A DNA stretch of 27,517 nucleotides from a virus. Below are positions 9,734 to 19,314 of this stretch, in pieces (the first letter of the stretch is position 1; every line of letters starts with the position of its first letter). A program made the translations under genes and the position numbers. The stretch spans positions 1-27,517 of IMG/VR virus record IMGVR_UViG_3300025889_000765; one strand, given 5' to 3'. Under the pieces are notes generated by a model that saw only the letters and a program-made list of their open reading frames with translations, made no database searches and was not told the origin of the DNA.

Positions 9734-10194
9734 ACGTTAACGCTCACTTCAAATGTTGTGTTCTCATCATCCCTAATTTGACAGAAAACTCGAATAACTA
9801 AAGTAGGAATTCCGAATCTGCTAGCTTGGTCTGATCGACTAACCTGAACTTTGTTCAATTTTAGGTATGGGATATAAGTTGTTATAGAGTCTACTACTCT
9901 ATCTTTAGCTTCTATAACTAACTCCTCATCATAAGGTTCAAATAATAAAGACTCTAAATCACATCCGAATCCAGGTAGCATAACTCGCTCTCCTGGCTTA
10001 GTGTTTAATAGTTGCTTTAAGTTTGATTTGGCTAATTCAACCTCAACAGCGTTAGTAACATAACCTAACTCAGAGGGTATAAATGGAAATTTAATACCTC
10101 TCCTAGTAGAGTAATAAGTTTCTTTAATTGTAGAAGAAATCTTAGAGGAAGGTAAAACTCCTCGAATCGTAGTCTGTTCACTGAGGTTGTTCAT
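9730..10194 (-). CDS. Baseplate wedge protein gp25-like (GPW/TssE family), 154 aa
   Basis: Residues about 33-110 match the gp25/GPW fold: KFPFIPSELGYVTNA, VELAKSNLKQLLNTKPGERV, then MLPGFGCDLESLLFEP. The PGERVM...GFGCDL block is the family core and corresponds to the EPR region that joins gp25/TssE to the wedge and the sheath. It lies directly before the gp6-like gene and overlaps it by 4 nt, the usual W-J order. I see no Shine-Dalgarno sequence before ATG 10194. The preceding bases are AT-rich and contain AATAAATA (10207-10200), which overlaps the stop of the upstream gene and resembles T4-type late promoters. Confidence 0.92.
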   Translation of the reverse strand: MNNLSEQTTIRGVLPSSKISSTIKETYYSTRRGIKFPFIPSELGYVTNAVEVELAKSNLKQLLNTKPGERVMLPGFGCDLESLLFEPYDEELVIEAKDRVVDSITTYIPYLKLNKVQVSRSDQASRFGIPTLVIRVFCQIRDDENTTFEVSVNV

Positions 10195-10205
10195 ATTAGT
10201 ATTTA

Positions 10206-13200
10206 TTAGTTTTGTTGAATTTCTTTAAATTTGTTAAAGAATCTAGAAGCAAGTTCCTTATACCCATTAATTGTATAGTGAATATTGGGAGGAGGAATAG
10301 TTCCTACAGCATCACCTTCTAAATCTACAAGATGAACATTTAAATCAGGATTCTTAGCTACAAGAGCTTGCTGCTCCCTCACTATTCCTATGAAATATGC
10401 TCCAGCATCTGTGCTTTGATAATCAAAGACCTCAGGGACAGGTTGTTTCTGCATCTTTGAAGGTAAATGTCCGACTAAGAATGGGAAATCAGGCATATCG
10501 GGATTTCCTAAAGCCGCCTTCACTGAAGATTGAATTGTTGGATAAAAAATACTAGAGAAGTAATATCCCCACTCTCTTGCTCTTTGTTCTGGTTTTTCAA
10601 ACCAATAATTTTGAGAGTTTATTGGATCATCTAGATCCTTTACATACGATCCTTCCGCTTCTCCCTGGAGGAGTAGTAAAGTAACATTTATATCAGCGCC
10701 TTCAGTATTGATTTGTTGCAATTGTTCGATAGCTGCTGACATGTCGTTGAGAAAGGTAAACATTAAACCAGATCCTTGGACCTCCGCCGCGAAGTTAGTT
10801 GCGGGGTCTAGGTCAGTCCAAGATAGAGTTGCGAAATCTCCAGGAAGGCCACTAACCATAGATGCTGCATTGATTGCATTCTTTACAAAATAAACACTTT
10901 CTCCTTTTTGATAATCACTAACTAGCTTACCAAGATCTGAGACCATGCAGTAGTGCCTGTTAGCAAGCGCAGGATTATTTACAAACCTATTTGCGGGTTG
11001 TGTAAGGAAATATCTACTAGAGTTATATCCACCGAATCTAGGATCAGGTGTAGGTGTATTGTATCCTAAGGGAGCAAAATTGTAATTAACTAGGTCTAAG
11101 CTCTTCCATTCTCCTGCGGTGGCGTCTACGGCGATGGGCATCCAAATCTTAGTAGTTTCTTGCGGTAATTTAAATTCAGCGGAAACTAAGTTTTCAGTTC
11201 CTGAAAGATCAGTGGCAAATTCTCCATCAGTGAAGCTTCCATCCATGTTACTTTGACCAAGAGCTAAGAACAGGTTAATTACTGGTTTCTTGTATAGCTC
11301 TTTGAACAACACACTTTGAATCTTGTAGTTTTGTTTTGCAGCGTCTTGAGATACAGCTTTGTTGTAGAACTTTATACTTCCTAGATATCCGTTTAAGCCA
11401 CTTCTCTGTCCTCCAAACTCTCCACCCATGAAGTTTCCGTTGAGAGCATTGCCGTCAGTGTAGCCCCCTCCAACAATCCAAGGAGTAAAGAATGGATAGG
11501 TCTTTGGTCCATTCTTGATGGACTTCGGAGCTAAGTTACCGACAGTGTCCTCCGAATACTCAAAACTATTTTCTTTCTTGAATGAAGGAATTTTAATTGT
11601 TCTGCCTCTCTCGGTTCCAAACACATTAGATACAGCAGAAGACTCCAAAAGCTCTCCATCTAGGTAGACATTAACTGTGTCATCCTCATAGCTCACTGCC
11701 ATAGTTAGCTGGCAGTATTCTGCCTTGAGTGTTTGTAAGCTTTTTCCTGTGGCCGTCGTTTTGGTATGTGGGATATACATACCAAACCACTTATTCTGAG
11801 TCAGACACCCCGGTCTCATCATGAAAGTGGTTGAGCTAGAATCATAAGAGATCGTAGGAGCTATCACTAAACCATAACCATTAGCAGGGTCTTGCTCCGT
11901 AAAGTTATTAGACGGATTTAGTCCTCTAGTCCACCTCTTATCAATAGTAAACCCTACAATCATACCCTTGACATAGTCGGTAGATTCTGTGTAGGGCACA
12001 AAATTATAATCTTCTTCACGGGTTCTATTTTGGCTAATTCCTGTATTTTCGTTTGCTAGAATTAGTCGATACAGCGCGGAAGAACTATTATCGCTCCAAC
12101 CTAACGTTTGGTCTATGTCGGGAATGTAAGCCCAAGTGTCTAAAGAGAAGCCAGACTTTCTATAAGTCCAGTCTTGGAATTCTCTCGTATCTGGTAATTT
12201 GAGGTAGCTTCCAAGGGCAGACGGATTATTCCCTGAGTTAACAGTTATTCCTTTCAAGAACGGTGCTGCTAATCCGAAGCCATCGTAAATCTCTTGAGAT
12301 GTCTTAGCAACCAACTGAGCATTATTATAATCATCGGGAGTAGCGGCATTATTCATTCTAAACTCTAACGACGAAGGTAATACTACGTTAGAGTTTAGGA
12401 AGTTATACATGGCAAATAAACCATCAGTGCTAACAACTTCGTCCATGTTGATAGTTGGAGGTCTTGCCTCTGATACATCAGTTGTATCACTAATTATTGC
12501 ATCAAAGCCCATAGCTGGTATGTATAACTCGTCTATGGTCATGCTTGCGCTCTTAGGACTAACCTTAACGAATTTAGGTTCTAGAGGCATTACTATCCCA
12601 GATACACTTTCAGGGTTAATAACCAGTTGCTGTTGATCTGTTAAGGCTAGGGATACGTTGAATCCTTGAAGATAAGAGAAGTCGTTTACAGGGACGGTTC
12701 CAGGCGCGAATAGGACAGAACCCCCAAAAATATTTGGGGCTTTTACAGCTATCTCTATTTGCTTTTTTCTCTTATTAATCTTGATTTCATGTTGGGCAGA
12801 TTCGCTAACTAAGCTCTGCTTCAAGTTAGTTATGATTGCCTCAGACTCTCCTAAACTTTCTAGTTCAGTGATTTGTTTAGATATATCAATCACTCTCTTA
12901 TCTCTTTGTCCAATCAGAGTCTGTAAGAAGCCGTCCTTATCGTATTGTGGTTGTATTAATTCGCTATCATCAATAATATTGATATCGAATATACTGTTAA
13001 TCCACTTATTAAAGTTTCTACTTGAGATCTGCTCACCTTTACCTCCAAGATTTGGGTCAAACTCAAACTTCCACTTTTCGGACGCATCTACCAACTGCTG
13101 TCTATCTCTAAGCTCGACAAGAACCGGTATTAACCCGTCGTCAGTTTGTGAGTCATAGTAGAGGCCATCAATTGATAAGACGAACTGACCTTCTCGACTT

Positions 13201-13928
13201 TTCGGTGGACCATAGACTAAACGAATAAGTTCTTCACCTTCGTCTTCAGCATCAGCAATCTCAAAGCTTGTATTTGGGAATAATTCGCTATACTTTGCAT
13301 TAATCTTAGGCTCTCGTTCAGGATCTAACACTCTTTGAAGTAACTCTTCATTAATAGCGTTTTCTAAGGTTTGAACTTTTTCCTTGAGAGCGACTGCTTC
13401 TTCAATACTCTTTACTTGTCTTGCATAGTTAATATCTCTATTTAAAGTTCTCTCTGCCGAGTTTTGGAATGTTGGATTATCAGTAGAATCCATCGCATCC
13501 TTAATTTGGTTCAAGCAGTCTTTGATTCCTCTCAACGATGATCCCGCATTTTTAACATTTGCGTAGATATCCCCAGCTACGTCAACTAGTGCTGCTAGTT
13601 GAGCTATCCCCGCTACAAGTGATGGATCTAAATTTAGTAGGGAATTATCAGATCTTAAAGAAATAGTTCCTAACTCAGTGATATATTGCTCTATACCAAA
13701 CTTTTCAGCTAAGTAATTAAAGCCTTCTGTAATTCTTTCTTGAATTTTGGCCTTATATTCTCCAATCATTCTTTGTATCGTTAGTAAGATTGATCCTGGG
13801 AGAAGTGCTAGTAGGTCTACTGAGAGGTTCAGGACGCAGGAGGGAAGTCCTAACGAAGCAACGCCTGCTCCATATAAACCAGAGCCTTGGGCTAACAATC
13901 CACCAAAAAGTCTAATATCAAAGCTCAT
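10206..13928 (-). CDS. Large baseplate/virion protein with LamG-like middle and C-terminal SASA esterase, 1240 aa
   Basis: ATG 13928 overlaps the spike-gene stop by 4 nt, and GGAG lies 8 nt upstream. Residues 1-150 are helical and glycine/alanine-rich. About 160-200 and 330-400 look like coiled coil. About 560-870 resemble a LamG/concanavalin-type domain (GFSLDTWAYIPD, LYRLILANENTG, VNVYLDGELLESS, GYLGSIKFYN). About 885-1235 form a SASA/SGNH esterase: LALGQSNMDG (Ser893), LLLQGEAEG (Glu1090) and NIHYTINGY (His1217). It lies between spike and gp25 genes, which are adjacent in P2-like modules. The LamG part recalls the VrlC-type virion proteins of T4-like cyanophages, a recollection I could not check. 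Inferred role: a baseplate-mounted enzyme that trims acyl groups from host surface sugars. The usual DxxH aspartate is not three residues before the catalytic histidine. Confidence 0.75.
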   Translation of the reverse strand: MSFDIRLFGGLLAQGSGLYGAGVASLGLPSCVLNLSVDLLALLPGSILLTIQRMIGEYKAKIQERITEGFNYLAEKFGIEQYITELGTISLRSDNSLLNLDPSLVAGIAQLAALVDVAGDIYANVKNAGSSLRGIKDCLNQIKDAMDSTDNPTFQNSAERTLNRDINYARQVKSIEEAVALKEKVQTLENAINEELLQRVLDPEREPKINAKYSELFPNTSFEIADAEDEGEELIRLVYGPPKSREGQFVLSIDGLYYDSQTDDGLIPVLVELRDRQQLVDASEKWKFEFDPNLGGKGEQISSRNFNKWINSIFDINIIDDSELIQPQYDKDGFLQTLIGQRDKRVIDISKQITELESLGESEAIITNLKQSLVSESAQHEIKINKRKKQIEIAVKAPNIFGGSVLFAPGTVPVNDFSYLQGFNVSLALTDQQQLVINPESVSGIVMPLEPKFVKVSPKSASMTIDELYIPAMGFDAIISDTTDVSEARPPTINMDEVVSTDGLFAMYNFLNSNVVLPSSLEFRMNNAATPDDYNNAQLVAKTSQEIYDGFGLAAPFLKGITVNSGNNPSALGSYLKLPDTREFQDWTYRKSGFSLDTWAYIPDIDQTLGWSDNSSSALYRLILANENTGISQNRTREEDYNFVPYTESTDYVKGMIVGFTIDKRWTRGLNPSNNFTEQDPANGYGLVIAPTISYDSSSTTFMMRPGCLTQNKWFGMYIPHTKTTATGKSLQTLKAEYCQLTMAVSYEDDTVNVYLDGELLESSAVSNVFGTERGRTIKIPSFKKENSFEYSEDTVGNLAPKSIKNGPKTYPFFTPWIVGGGYTDGNALNGNFMGGEFGGQRSGLNGYLGSIKFYNKAVSQDAAKQNYKIQSVLFKELYKKPVINLFLALGQSNMDGSFTDGEFATDLSGTENLVSAEFKLPQETTKIWMPIAVDATAGEWKSLDLVNYNFAPLGYNTPTPDPRFGGYNSSRYFLTQPANRFVNNPALANRHYCMVSDLGKLVSDYQKGESVYFVKNAINAASMVSGLPGDFATLSWTDLDPATNFAAEVQGSGLMFTFLNDMSAAIEQLQQINTEGADINVTLLLLQGEAEGSYVKDLDDPINSQNYWFEKPEQRAREWGYYFSSIFYPTIQSSVKAALGNPDMPDFPFLVGHLPSKMQKQPVPEVFDYQSTDAGAYFIGIVREQQALVAKNPDLNVHLVDLEGDAVGTIPPPNIHYTINGYKELASRFFNKFKEIQQN

Positions 13929-15256
13929 GAGGGTAACTCCACTGATGCGTCATAATCTGACAGCTCAAAGTAGGGATGAACTGCCTTTCTAGCCCGTGTT
14001 GGAGGAGCAACAGGAGCTAAATCTATTCTTTCTCCATTAATCAAAACACCAGCCCCTAGTTCGATATGTCCATAAGGAGTAGCTATAGGAACATCTACGG
14101 CTGTTCTTTCATAAAAAGTAAAATCGTAATTTTGTTCTGTTATTTCATCAACAAATGAAGGTCTAAATTCTGAGTCTCCTTCTTCTAACAAAGCTAAAAT
14201 ATTAGAAGACAACTTAACTGTAGTTCCGGCTGCTATATTTACAGAGGCTTTAGCATGTAAGTTTAAATCGCTTTCTGACTTAACGTTTATAGATCCGCCA
14301 TGAATGTATATATTATCACTTGGCGCTCGTATAATTATTTTACCATCTGAGGAAATTTGCACTAAACCTTCCTCACCAAGAGCCTTAATCATTACTCGAC
14401 TTCTGTGAGTTAGTGGCGACCAAGCAGCTTGACCCAACGTCAATTGCATAAACTTATGCCCATCTCCTGCTGTGATATAGATATCCCTAACATCGCTAGA
14501 AACTCTAATATTACCATAAGGCTCTGTTACGGAAATAGGTCCTGCCGGAAGGACGGCTGGTTCTAAGTTCACCATACCTACTGATTCGTTTCTGATATTG
14601 ATGTCTTGTCCATCCTTGACTAACATGCGGATAGAAGACTTTCTAGAAGTTACGCTTACCTTGCCTGCGGTGTTTATTGCGATCTCTCTAGGTGCTATCT
14701 TAGGCCCTGCTGTGTATCCATCCTTATACCCAGAACCGATGGTAATACCGTCTCCTTCTTCATTCTGTAAATAAATACCGTAGCAGTTAGGACTATCGTT
14801 AAGTAGAAGTTTTTTTCTGTCTCTAGAGATTAGATCAATACCTGTGGAGAACCCGTTGCTCTCATCATAAGCATGGTTAAACCTCATGGTATTCCCCTTA
14901 CGATCCATCATGACTAATCTGGAGGGTGTGGCTTGAGAGTAAAGTCCTGGTGGGATGTGTCCTTGTTCTACTCGATCTTTGATTATATTTTTACCAGTCT
15001 CTACTGTTGATTCTATATCTCTTCTGTGGATAGTGCTCAGATAATAATATTCTGAATCCACCCTTACAAACAAGATCATAGAGTCTACTTCTGGTAGAGC
15101 AAAAAATCCTGCCTTCCCTTTTGGACTAAAGTCTCCCCCAAAAGGAGATGTATAATAGACATCTACTATACCTAGATTGTTACCAGCATCTACTGCTAGT
15201 GAGCCTCCTTCGGCAAGATCCGAGGTATTTACAACTTGTCCTTTATACATTCTCAT
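13925..15256 (-). CDS. Baseplate central spike, gp5/VgrG/gpV-like, 443 aa
   Basis: Residues about 1-85 look like an OB-fold (MYKGQVVNTSDLAEGG, GIVDVYYTSPFGGDFSP, MILFVRVDSEYYYLSTIHR), the N-terminal domain that seats gp5/VgrG spikes on the hub. About residues 300-350 have alternating polar/aliphatic strands (GKIIIRAPSDNIYIHGG, LNLHAKASVNIAAG), the usual pattern of a triple-stranded beta-helix needle. I see no lysozyme domain like that in T4 gp5. The C-terminus ends in a proline-rich stretch (LAPVAPPTRARKAVHPYF). The gene sits between hub and baseplate genes with an 11-nt gap upstream and an ATGA overlap downstream. Role: puncturing the outer membrane during contraction. Confidence 0.8.
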   Translation of the reverse strand: MRMYKGQVVNTSDLAEGGSLAVDAGNNLGIVDVYYTSPFGGDFSPKGKAGFFALPEVDSMILFVRVDSEYYYLSTIHRRDIESTVETGKNIIKDRVEQGHIPPGLYSQATPSRLVMMDRKGNTMRFNHAYDESNGFSTGIDLISRDRKKLLLNDSPNCYGIYLQNEEGDGITIGSGYKDGYTAGPKIAPREIAINTAGKVSVTSRKSSIRMLVKDGQDINIRNESVGMVNLEPAVLPAGPISVTEPYGNIRVSSDVRDIYITAGDGHKFMQLTLGQAAWSPLTHRSRVMIKALGEEGLVQISSDGKIIIRAPSDNIYIHGGSINVKSESDLNLHAKASVNIAAGTTVKLSSNILALLEEGDSEFRPSFVDEITEQNYDFTFYERTAVDVPIATPYGHIELGAGVLINGERIDLAPVAPPTRARKAVHPYFELSDYDASVELPS

Positions 15257-15267
15257 TTTAGAATCTC

Positions 15268-18150
15268 TTAGGTATCTTTTGTCTTTTCCTCTTCGGGTTC
15301 TGCGTCAATGGTTGCTTGCTTTTGTAGGACAAAACTACTTTCACAAGTATCTCCCGAAATTTCATGCTTCATCCCTAAAATCTTATAAGAGCCTGATAGT
15401 AAATAATCTATTGCATAATCTTCTGTATTTCCTAATAGTTTTGGTCTTCTGGCGAAGAGTATGCACGGATAACCTAACCAAAAGAAATTACTTAGTGAGA
15501 AGAAAGGTAAAGTCTTTATCTCTACGGTCATTGGAATTTTATCGACGAACTGTAGAAGGTCATCATACAGTTTTGTTGTTTCTAAAGAGTTTTCAGCTCC
15601 CTTAAGTCTGACTTTAGCTCTTGGAACCTCATCCTTTAAAGCGTTGCTTCCTGCCGCTATGTCTCCATATTCTTCAGCTAAGAAACGTCTATAATCATAA
15701 TCACCAGCGTCTATTACCTCTAATATTTGTTTAACATATGGTGGAAGTTGGTTTTTCTCATCTGGGTCCGACAGGAGTGCTAGGGCCTTCGTTTCTAGCA
15801 AGGCATAGTATATTAATTTTAATTTTGTCTCATCTACACCTCTAAATGGTGCTTCTTCTAAAACTTCTCCTCCGATGCCAATGGTGCCAAATTGTTCAGA
15901 AACTCCAGGTATCTCTCCCATGAGAACTTTTAAACTTAAGTCTATGTTCTGCTTTCTGTATTTATCTTCATGAGTTAATGGTGTTTGGGACAAGCCTAAC
16001 TCATGTAAAGTAATGTTTCTAATAAAGGAAATGTAGCCTTGAAAGTCTTCTCCTTCCCTCAATTCAAAATGGCTATGGAAGCTTCTTGTTCTACCTTGAG
16101 AATCGCTATACTCTCTCGCTATTTTACTTGAAAGATATCCTAACTTATCTTTATCAGCTAGTTCTTTAGCTACTTCTCTTAACTCTTTGCCAGCTCTCTG
16201 CCACGCTCCCTGTCTACCAAGTTCAGCAAATACTAAAAAGGGATTGTTCGGGTCTACTGGACCTGTGGGAGGTGTGTTAGGAGGTCGGACTTCTCCAAAA
16301 GAATATTCTCCATAACTCCCGCCTGTCCCGTAGCGATCTGCTATTAGTTCTTCTAGAAGCTCTCTGAATTTAGAATGTCTAATTGCTACATCATTTCTAT
16401 TTTTTGCTTTTGCTTCATCTCGTAAATCTTTGAGTTTACTTTCTAAGTCATTTATAGTTTCATTAAGTATTTCTATGTCTTTTGTATATTTTGCTAACTC
16501 GTCGTAACGTCTGTAGGTTTCATTAATCCCAGCTTTAATCAACGACAAGAAAGCATTGTTCTCAGTTACAGAAACAGATAATACGTTTGGATTAAACATA
16601 TTATATGTAAAAATTGGGAAATTATCATAGGCAAATGCTCCAGAACTAACCTCCTTGTTAAGAGTGTCTGTTAGTAAGTTTTCTAATAATCTTATGTCTT
16701 GTTCTTTTGGGTGAGATCCATATAAATCTCTAGTTCTCCAAGAGGAGTTAAGATAAGCAAAGGAATCCTCGCTTATAGGATAAGTATTATTGGTAACATT
16801 TGGGCTAACATTTACATCAAAACTTTCACCATAAAGCATGGCTCTTATTAACTTCTGATTACCTAAAAAGATGATTGGAAGCTCTTCTGATAAGCCTAAT
16901 ACTTTTTTTGCTTTCTCTGAAAAAAGACTTATAAAATTAGAAACAATTACTTTATCTGATTCACGCACTAAAGAGCATGGTGTTTTTGCTTTTCCTGGGA
17001 AAAGGTTTTCTAATCCTAGTTTGATGTTTTTTAGTAAGCTAAGTAAAGTATTTTTTACTTCTTCTGCATTTTCAAAGTCTTCTCCTGTCGCTGACTCAAA
17101 AAGAATGGTGCAAATGGCCCTATAATAATAAGGCACACGGACTGGGTCTCCTGTTAATTGAATATTTAAATTTTTTCCAACTACTTTTTTAAGCGTATCA
17201 TAATAAGGAACTAACCGCTGTGCGGTCGCTCTGGCGACTGGGCCTCCGCCATTTTTCATTTTGGTGTAGGGTTCCAAGTTTTTTAACTCCTTGATAAAAA
17301 GCGCATACTGTTCTCTCGCGCCTAGATTTTTCTCTCCTCCTTTCACACCTCCATTGTCTACATAATTTCTATGAAAACATAAATTAATAAGATCATCTGA
17401 TACGATAAAAACATTAGCTTCTTGATTAAATATTGTTCTTAAAAAAGTATTAATAGTTAGTTTAAATAACGAATCTCCGGGATTAAATCCTAATAAATAC
17501 TTGACTAATAAGTCTGAGTTTTTATTAAAGGAATCATCTTTGTTTGTTAAAGCTAGGTCACCAAAACTTGAACCATAAAAAGACCCGTCTATTGGACCCG
17601 TCTTAAAATCTATTTTCGTTAAAATATCATCATCAATTAAATCAGACGATAATGAATCAAAGATATTGTGATATCCAACTCCTACAGTAAAAGTTAATTG
17701 TATTGTTTTTGGTTGATTAAAGTCTTGAAATATTTGAGCTCCTAATAAAGTAAAACTGTTAAAACCTGACCAATAGCTCAAATTATCTCCTACACCAAAG
17801 GCTATATAAAAAACACCTTTTAAGTTTTCTCTTTTGCCGTTAGTAGCTATAACTCTCTTCTTCAGAGAAGCAAAATATTCTAATTCAAAAGATTTACCTG
17901 AATCAATAAATTCTATTACACACTTCGGGGGGCTTCCCTCAGAGTTAGTTCCTAATAGACTAAATTCAAATCTAGTTATTTCTGTATTATCTGTTGTTAG
18001 TAAAATAAACTGATCATTACTGAATGAATCTTTAACATCATTCATGAATGTGGACAGAGAAGTATACTTTTTCGACGGATCTGTAAACTGAGAGGCTAGA
18101 TCAGGATTAGTCGTAATCAGTATATTAGGAACTAAGACTGTAGGATTCAT
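15268..18150 (-). CDS. Baseplate hub protein, gp27/gpD-like, 960 aa
   Basis: The C-terminal 110 residues carry the hub signature: SLSNFFWLGYPCILFARRP, then a YLLSGSYKILGMKHEISG block and a final strand SSFVLQKQ. Phage hub proteins end in a similar 'lsG.Y.v..v.H.is...y.t.l.l.k' stretch. The N-terminus (VLVPNILITTNPDLASQF) is beta-rich. Residues about 540-590 look like a coiled coil (ELAKYTKDIEILNETINDLE), followed by a Gly/Pro-rich linker near 620-650. The protein is much larger than T4 gp27 (391 aa), so the middle is an insertion I cannot assign. The gene immediately precedes the spike gene, as gp27 and gpD genes do. Expected role: trimeric hub joining tube and spike. Confidence 0.7.
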   Translation of the reverse strand: MNPTVLVPNILITTNPDLASQFTDPSKKYTSLSTFMNDVKDSFSNDQFILLTTDNTEITRFEFSLLGTNSEGSPPKCVIEFIDSGKSFELEYFASLKKRVIATNGKRENLKGVFYIAFGVGDNLSYWSGFNSFTLLGAQIFQDFNQPKTIQLTFTVGVGYHNIFDSLSSDLIDDDILTKIDFKTGPIDGSFYGSSFGDLALTNKDDSFNKNSDLLVKYLLGFNPGDSLFKLTINTFLRTIFNQEANVFIVSDDLINLCFHRNYVDNGGVKGGEKNLGAREQYALFIKELKNLEPYTKMKNGGGPVARATAQRLVPYYDTLKKVVGKNLNIQLTGDPVRVPYYYRAICTILFESATGEDFENAEEVKNTLLSLLKNIKLGLENLFPGKAKTPCSLVRESDKVIVSNFISLFSEKAKKVLGLSEELPIIFLGNQKLIRAMLYGESFDVNVSPNVTNNTYPISEDSFAYLNSSWRTRDLYGSHPKEQDIRLLENLLTDTLNKEVSSGAFAYDNFPIFTYNMFNPNVLSVSVTENNAFLSLIKAGINETYRRYDELAKYTKDIEILNETINDLESKLKDLRDEAKAKNRNDVAIRHSKFRELLEELIADRYGTGGSYGEYSFGEVRPPNTPPTGPVDPNNPFLVFAELGRQGAWQRAGKELREVAKELADKDKLGYLSSKIAREYSDSQGRTRSFHSHFELREGEDFQGYISFIRNITLHELGLSQTPLTHEDKYRKQNIDLSLKVLMGEIPGVSEQFGTIGIGGEVLEEAPFRGVDETKLKLIYYALLETKALALLSDPDEKNQLPPYVKQILEVIDAGDYDYRRFLAEEYGDIAAGSNALKDEVPRAKVRLKGAENSLETTKLYDDLLQFVDKIPMTVEIKTLPFFSLSNFFWLGYPCILFARRPKLLGNTEDYAIDYLLSGSYKILGMKHEISGDTCESSFVLQKQATIDAEPEEEKTKDT

Positions 18151-18428
18151 TTTGGAAGTCTAATCCTTTCTCCTATATCGAAGTCTTCAAATACATCATA
18201 CTTATGAGACGCTAGGCATACTAGCCAATAGTCCTTTGGACTTTTATATAATACATTACCTATTAAATCTGGGCGGTCTTTATATCCTGGTGGGACTACT
18301 CCGGGTTTAGTTGATGAATCGAAATTACTCTGGGTGAATACTTTATCAGCTTTTGAATTTCCCACGATGCTAGTAATTTGTTTGCCTCGATGTGTATAAG
18401 TATTATAGCCTAATGAATAGTGTTCCAT
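18147..18428 (-). CDS. Baseplate wedge protein gp53-like (LysM-like), 93 aa
   Basis: This short protein has the gp53 pattern: a polar N-terminus, then YKDRPDLIGNVLYKSPKDYW, a LVCLASHKYDVFEDFDIG segment and a closing RIRLP. T4 gp53 and its relatives share the 'RPDli..k.Yg...yWw.l..aN...dpFe.l..G..i.iP' sequence, which folds like LysM and clamps neighbouring wedges. ATG 18428 has a good ribosome site (AGAGGT, 4 nt spacing). The stop overlaps the hub start (ATGA). Its place next to the hub gene fits the LysM-type protein seen in many contractile-tail clusters. Confidence 0.82.
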   Translation of the reverse strand: MEHYSLGYNTYTHRGKQITSIVGNSKADKVFTQSNFDSSTKPGVVPPGYKDRPDLIGNVLYKSPKDYWLVCLASHKYDVFEDFDIGERIRLPK

Positions 18429-18436
18429 GGTTACCT

Positions 18437-19309
18437 CTAAAATTCAGTGTCTTGTGGTCTTACTGGAGATATCATTGGGTCTAAGCTTCCTGTCTCCATA
18501 ATATATTCCCAGCCTGCTACGTTCTCGCCATCTAAAGTTGAAGTTCCTACATCAGGTCCGTAAGGAGCGTAAGAACCAAAATTACCTACACGAAGCTCTT
18601 CCATGGTTAAGGATATTTTTAGTTGTCTTGGTAGGAGCGTTTCGACATCATATCCTGCTTTCTCCTCAATAGTTATTTGATATTTTTCTACTACAAATCT
18701 CTTATTTTTGTGTAGAGGACCAAAGTTAAGTCTAACAGTTGGAGGAGGACTACGATGATCAGAGGTTCCAATAACCGAGCACCGAATTATATTTGTCCAG
18801 AAATAGTAAAGAGCTTTTACTTTGATTGACTCTGGGTTCACAGGAGAGATCCCTTGAAAGTTATAATATTCAGCCTGATAACTTTCTAACACATTTAATA
18901 TATTAGAAAATAAACCTGGTTTAATGCTTCCTGGTAATGGGTCGAACTCATTGACTGTGGTGTCCTTATAAACTTTAACAAATCTACCTATGTCAGAAGA
19001 AGATCCTAGATTATGATACAAGTGTGGAAGAGTTAAGTTGAAATTTAAAGTGACGGATGTCGAGTCAGCTCCTAAAAACGAGTAAAGATTACTATTTCTA
19101 CCGATTGGCTTATACTTACCTAATCTAGCTTGTTTTGATTCATTTATAGTTGGATTTTCGTAAAAAGGAATTCTAACTTTAAAGGACTTTTTTCTTTGGT
19201 TTTTTCTGCTTACTATCTCTGTGCTTGCAACTTCACCAATATCAAATAAGAATTCAATGAAGCCTCGTTCTTGGAGAAATCTATCTTCTATTTCAGGGAA
19301 GTATGCCAT
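18437..19309 (-). CDS. Baseplate / tail-tube-initiator candidate (gp48/gp54 position), 290 aa
   Basis: No catalytic motif is visible. Residues about 45-110 read KVRIPFYENPTINESKQAR, then GRNSNLYSFLGADSTSVTL and FNLTLPHLYHNLG. This 'fyEnP.i.E...ar......gR......f.Ga......l.f...lPH' style is familiar from beta-rich proteins coded just after the tape measure in contractile-tail phages. The position suggests the tube-initiation role of T4 gp48/gp54. ATG 19309 has a strong AGGAG site overlapping the tape-measure stop codon, so translation is probably coupled. The family name is inferred mostly from place and style, so the function stays tentative. Confidence 0.55.
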   Translation of the reverse strand: MAYFPEIEDRFLQERGFIEFLFDIGEVASTEIVSRKNQRKKSFKVRIPFYENPTINESKQARLGKYKPIGRNSNLYSFLGADSTSVTLNFNLTLPHLYHNLGSSSDIGRFVKVYKDTTVNEFDPLPGSIKPGLFSNILNVLESYQAEYYNFQGISPVNPESIKVKALYYFWTNIIRCSVIGTSDHRSPPPTVRLNFGPLHKNKRFVVEKYQITIEEKAGYDVETLLPRQLKISLTMEELRVGNFGSYAPYGPDVGTSTLDGENVAGWEYIMETGSLDPMISPVRPQDTEF

Positions 19310-19314
19310 ACGTA

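Noticed and set aside
10200-10207. AATAAATA as a T4-type late promoter giving a leaderless gp25 transcript
   Set aside because: The spacing to ATG 10194 fits, but the motif is AT-rich, similar strings occur within genes (near 4411), and the gene sits inside a tightly coupled operon. Too weak to claim.
12722-12739. Hairpin CCCCAAA-AATA-TTTGGGG followed by CTTTT on the plus strand
   Set aside because: It is inside the 1240-aa gene, no plus-strand transcript is expected to end there, and the T tract is short.
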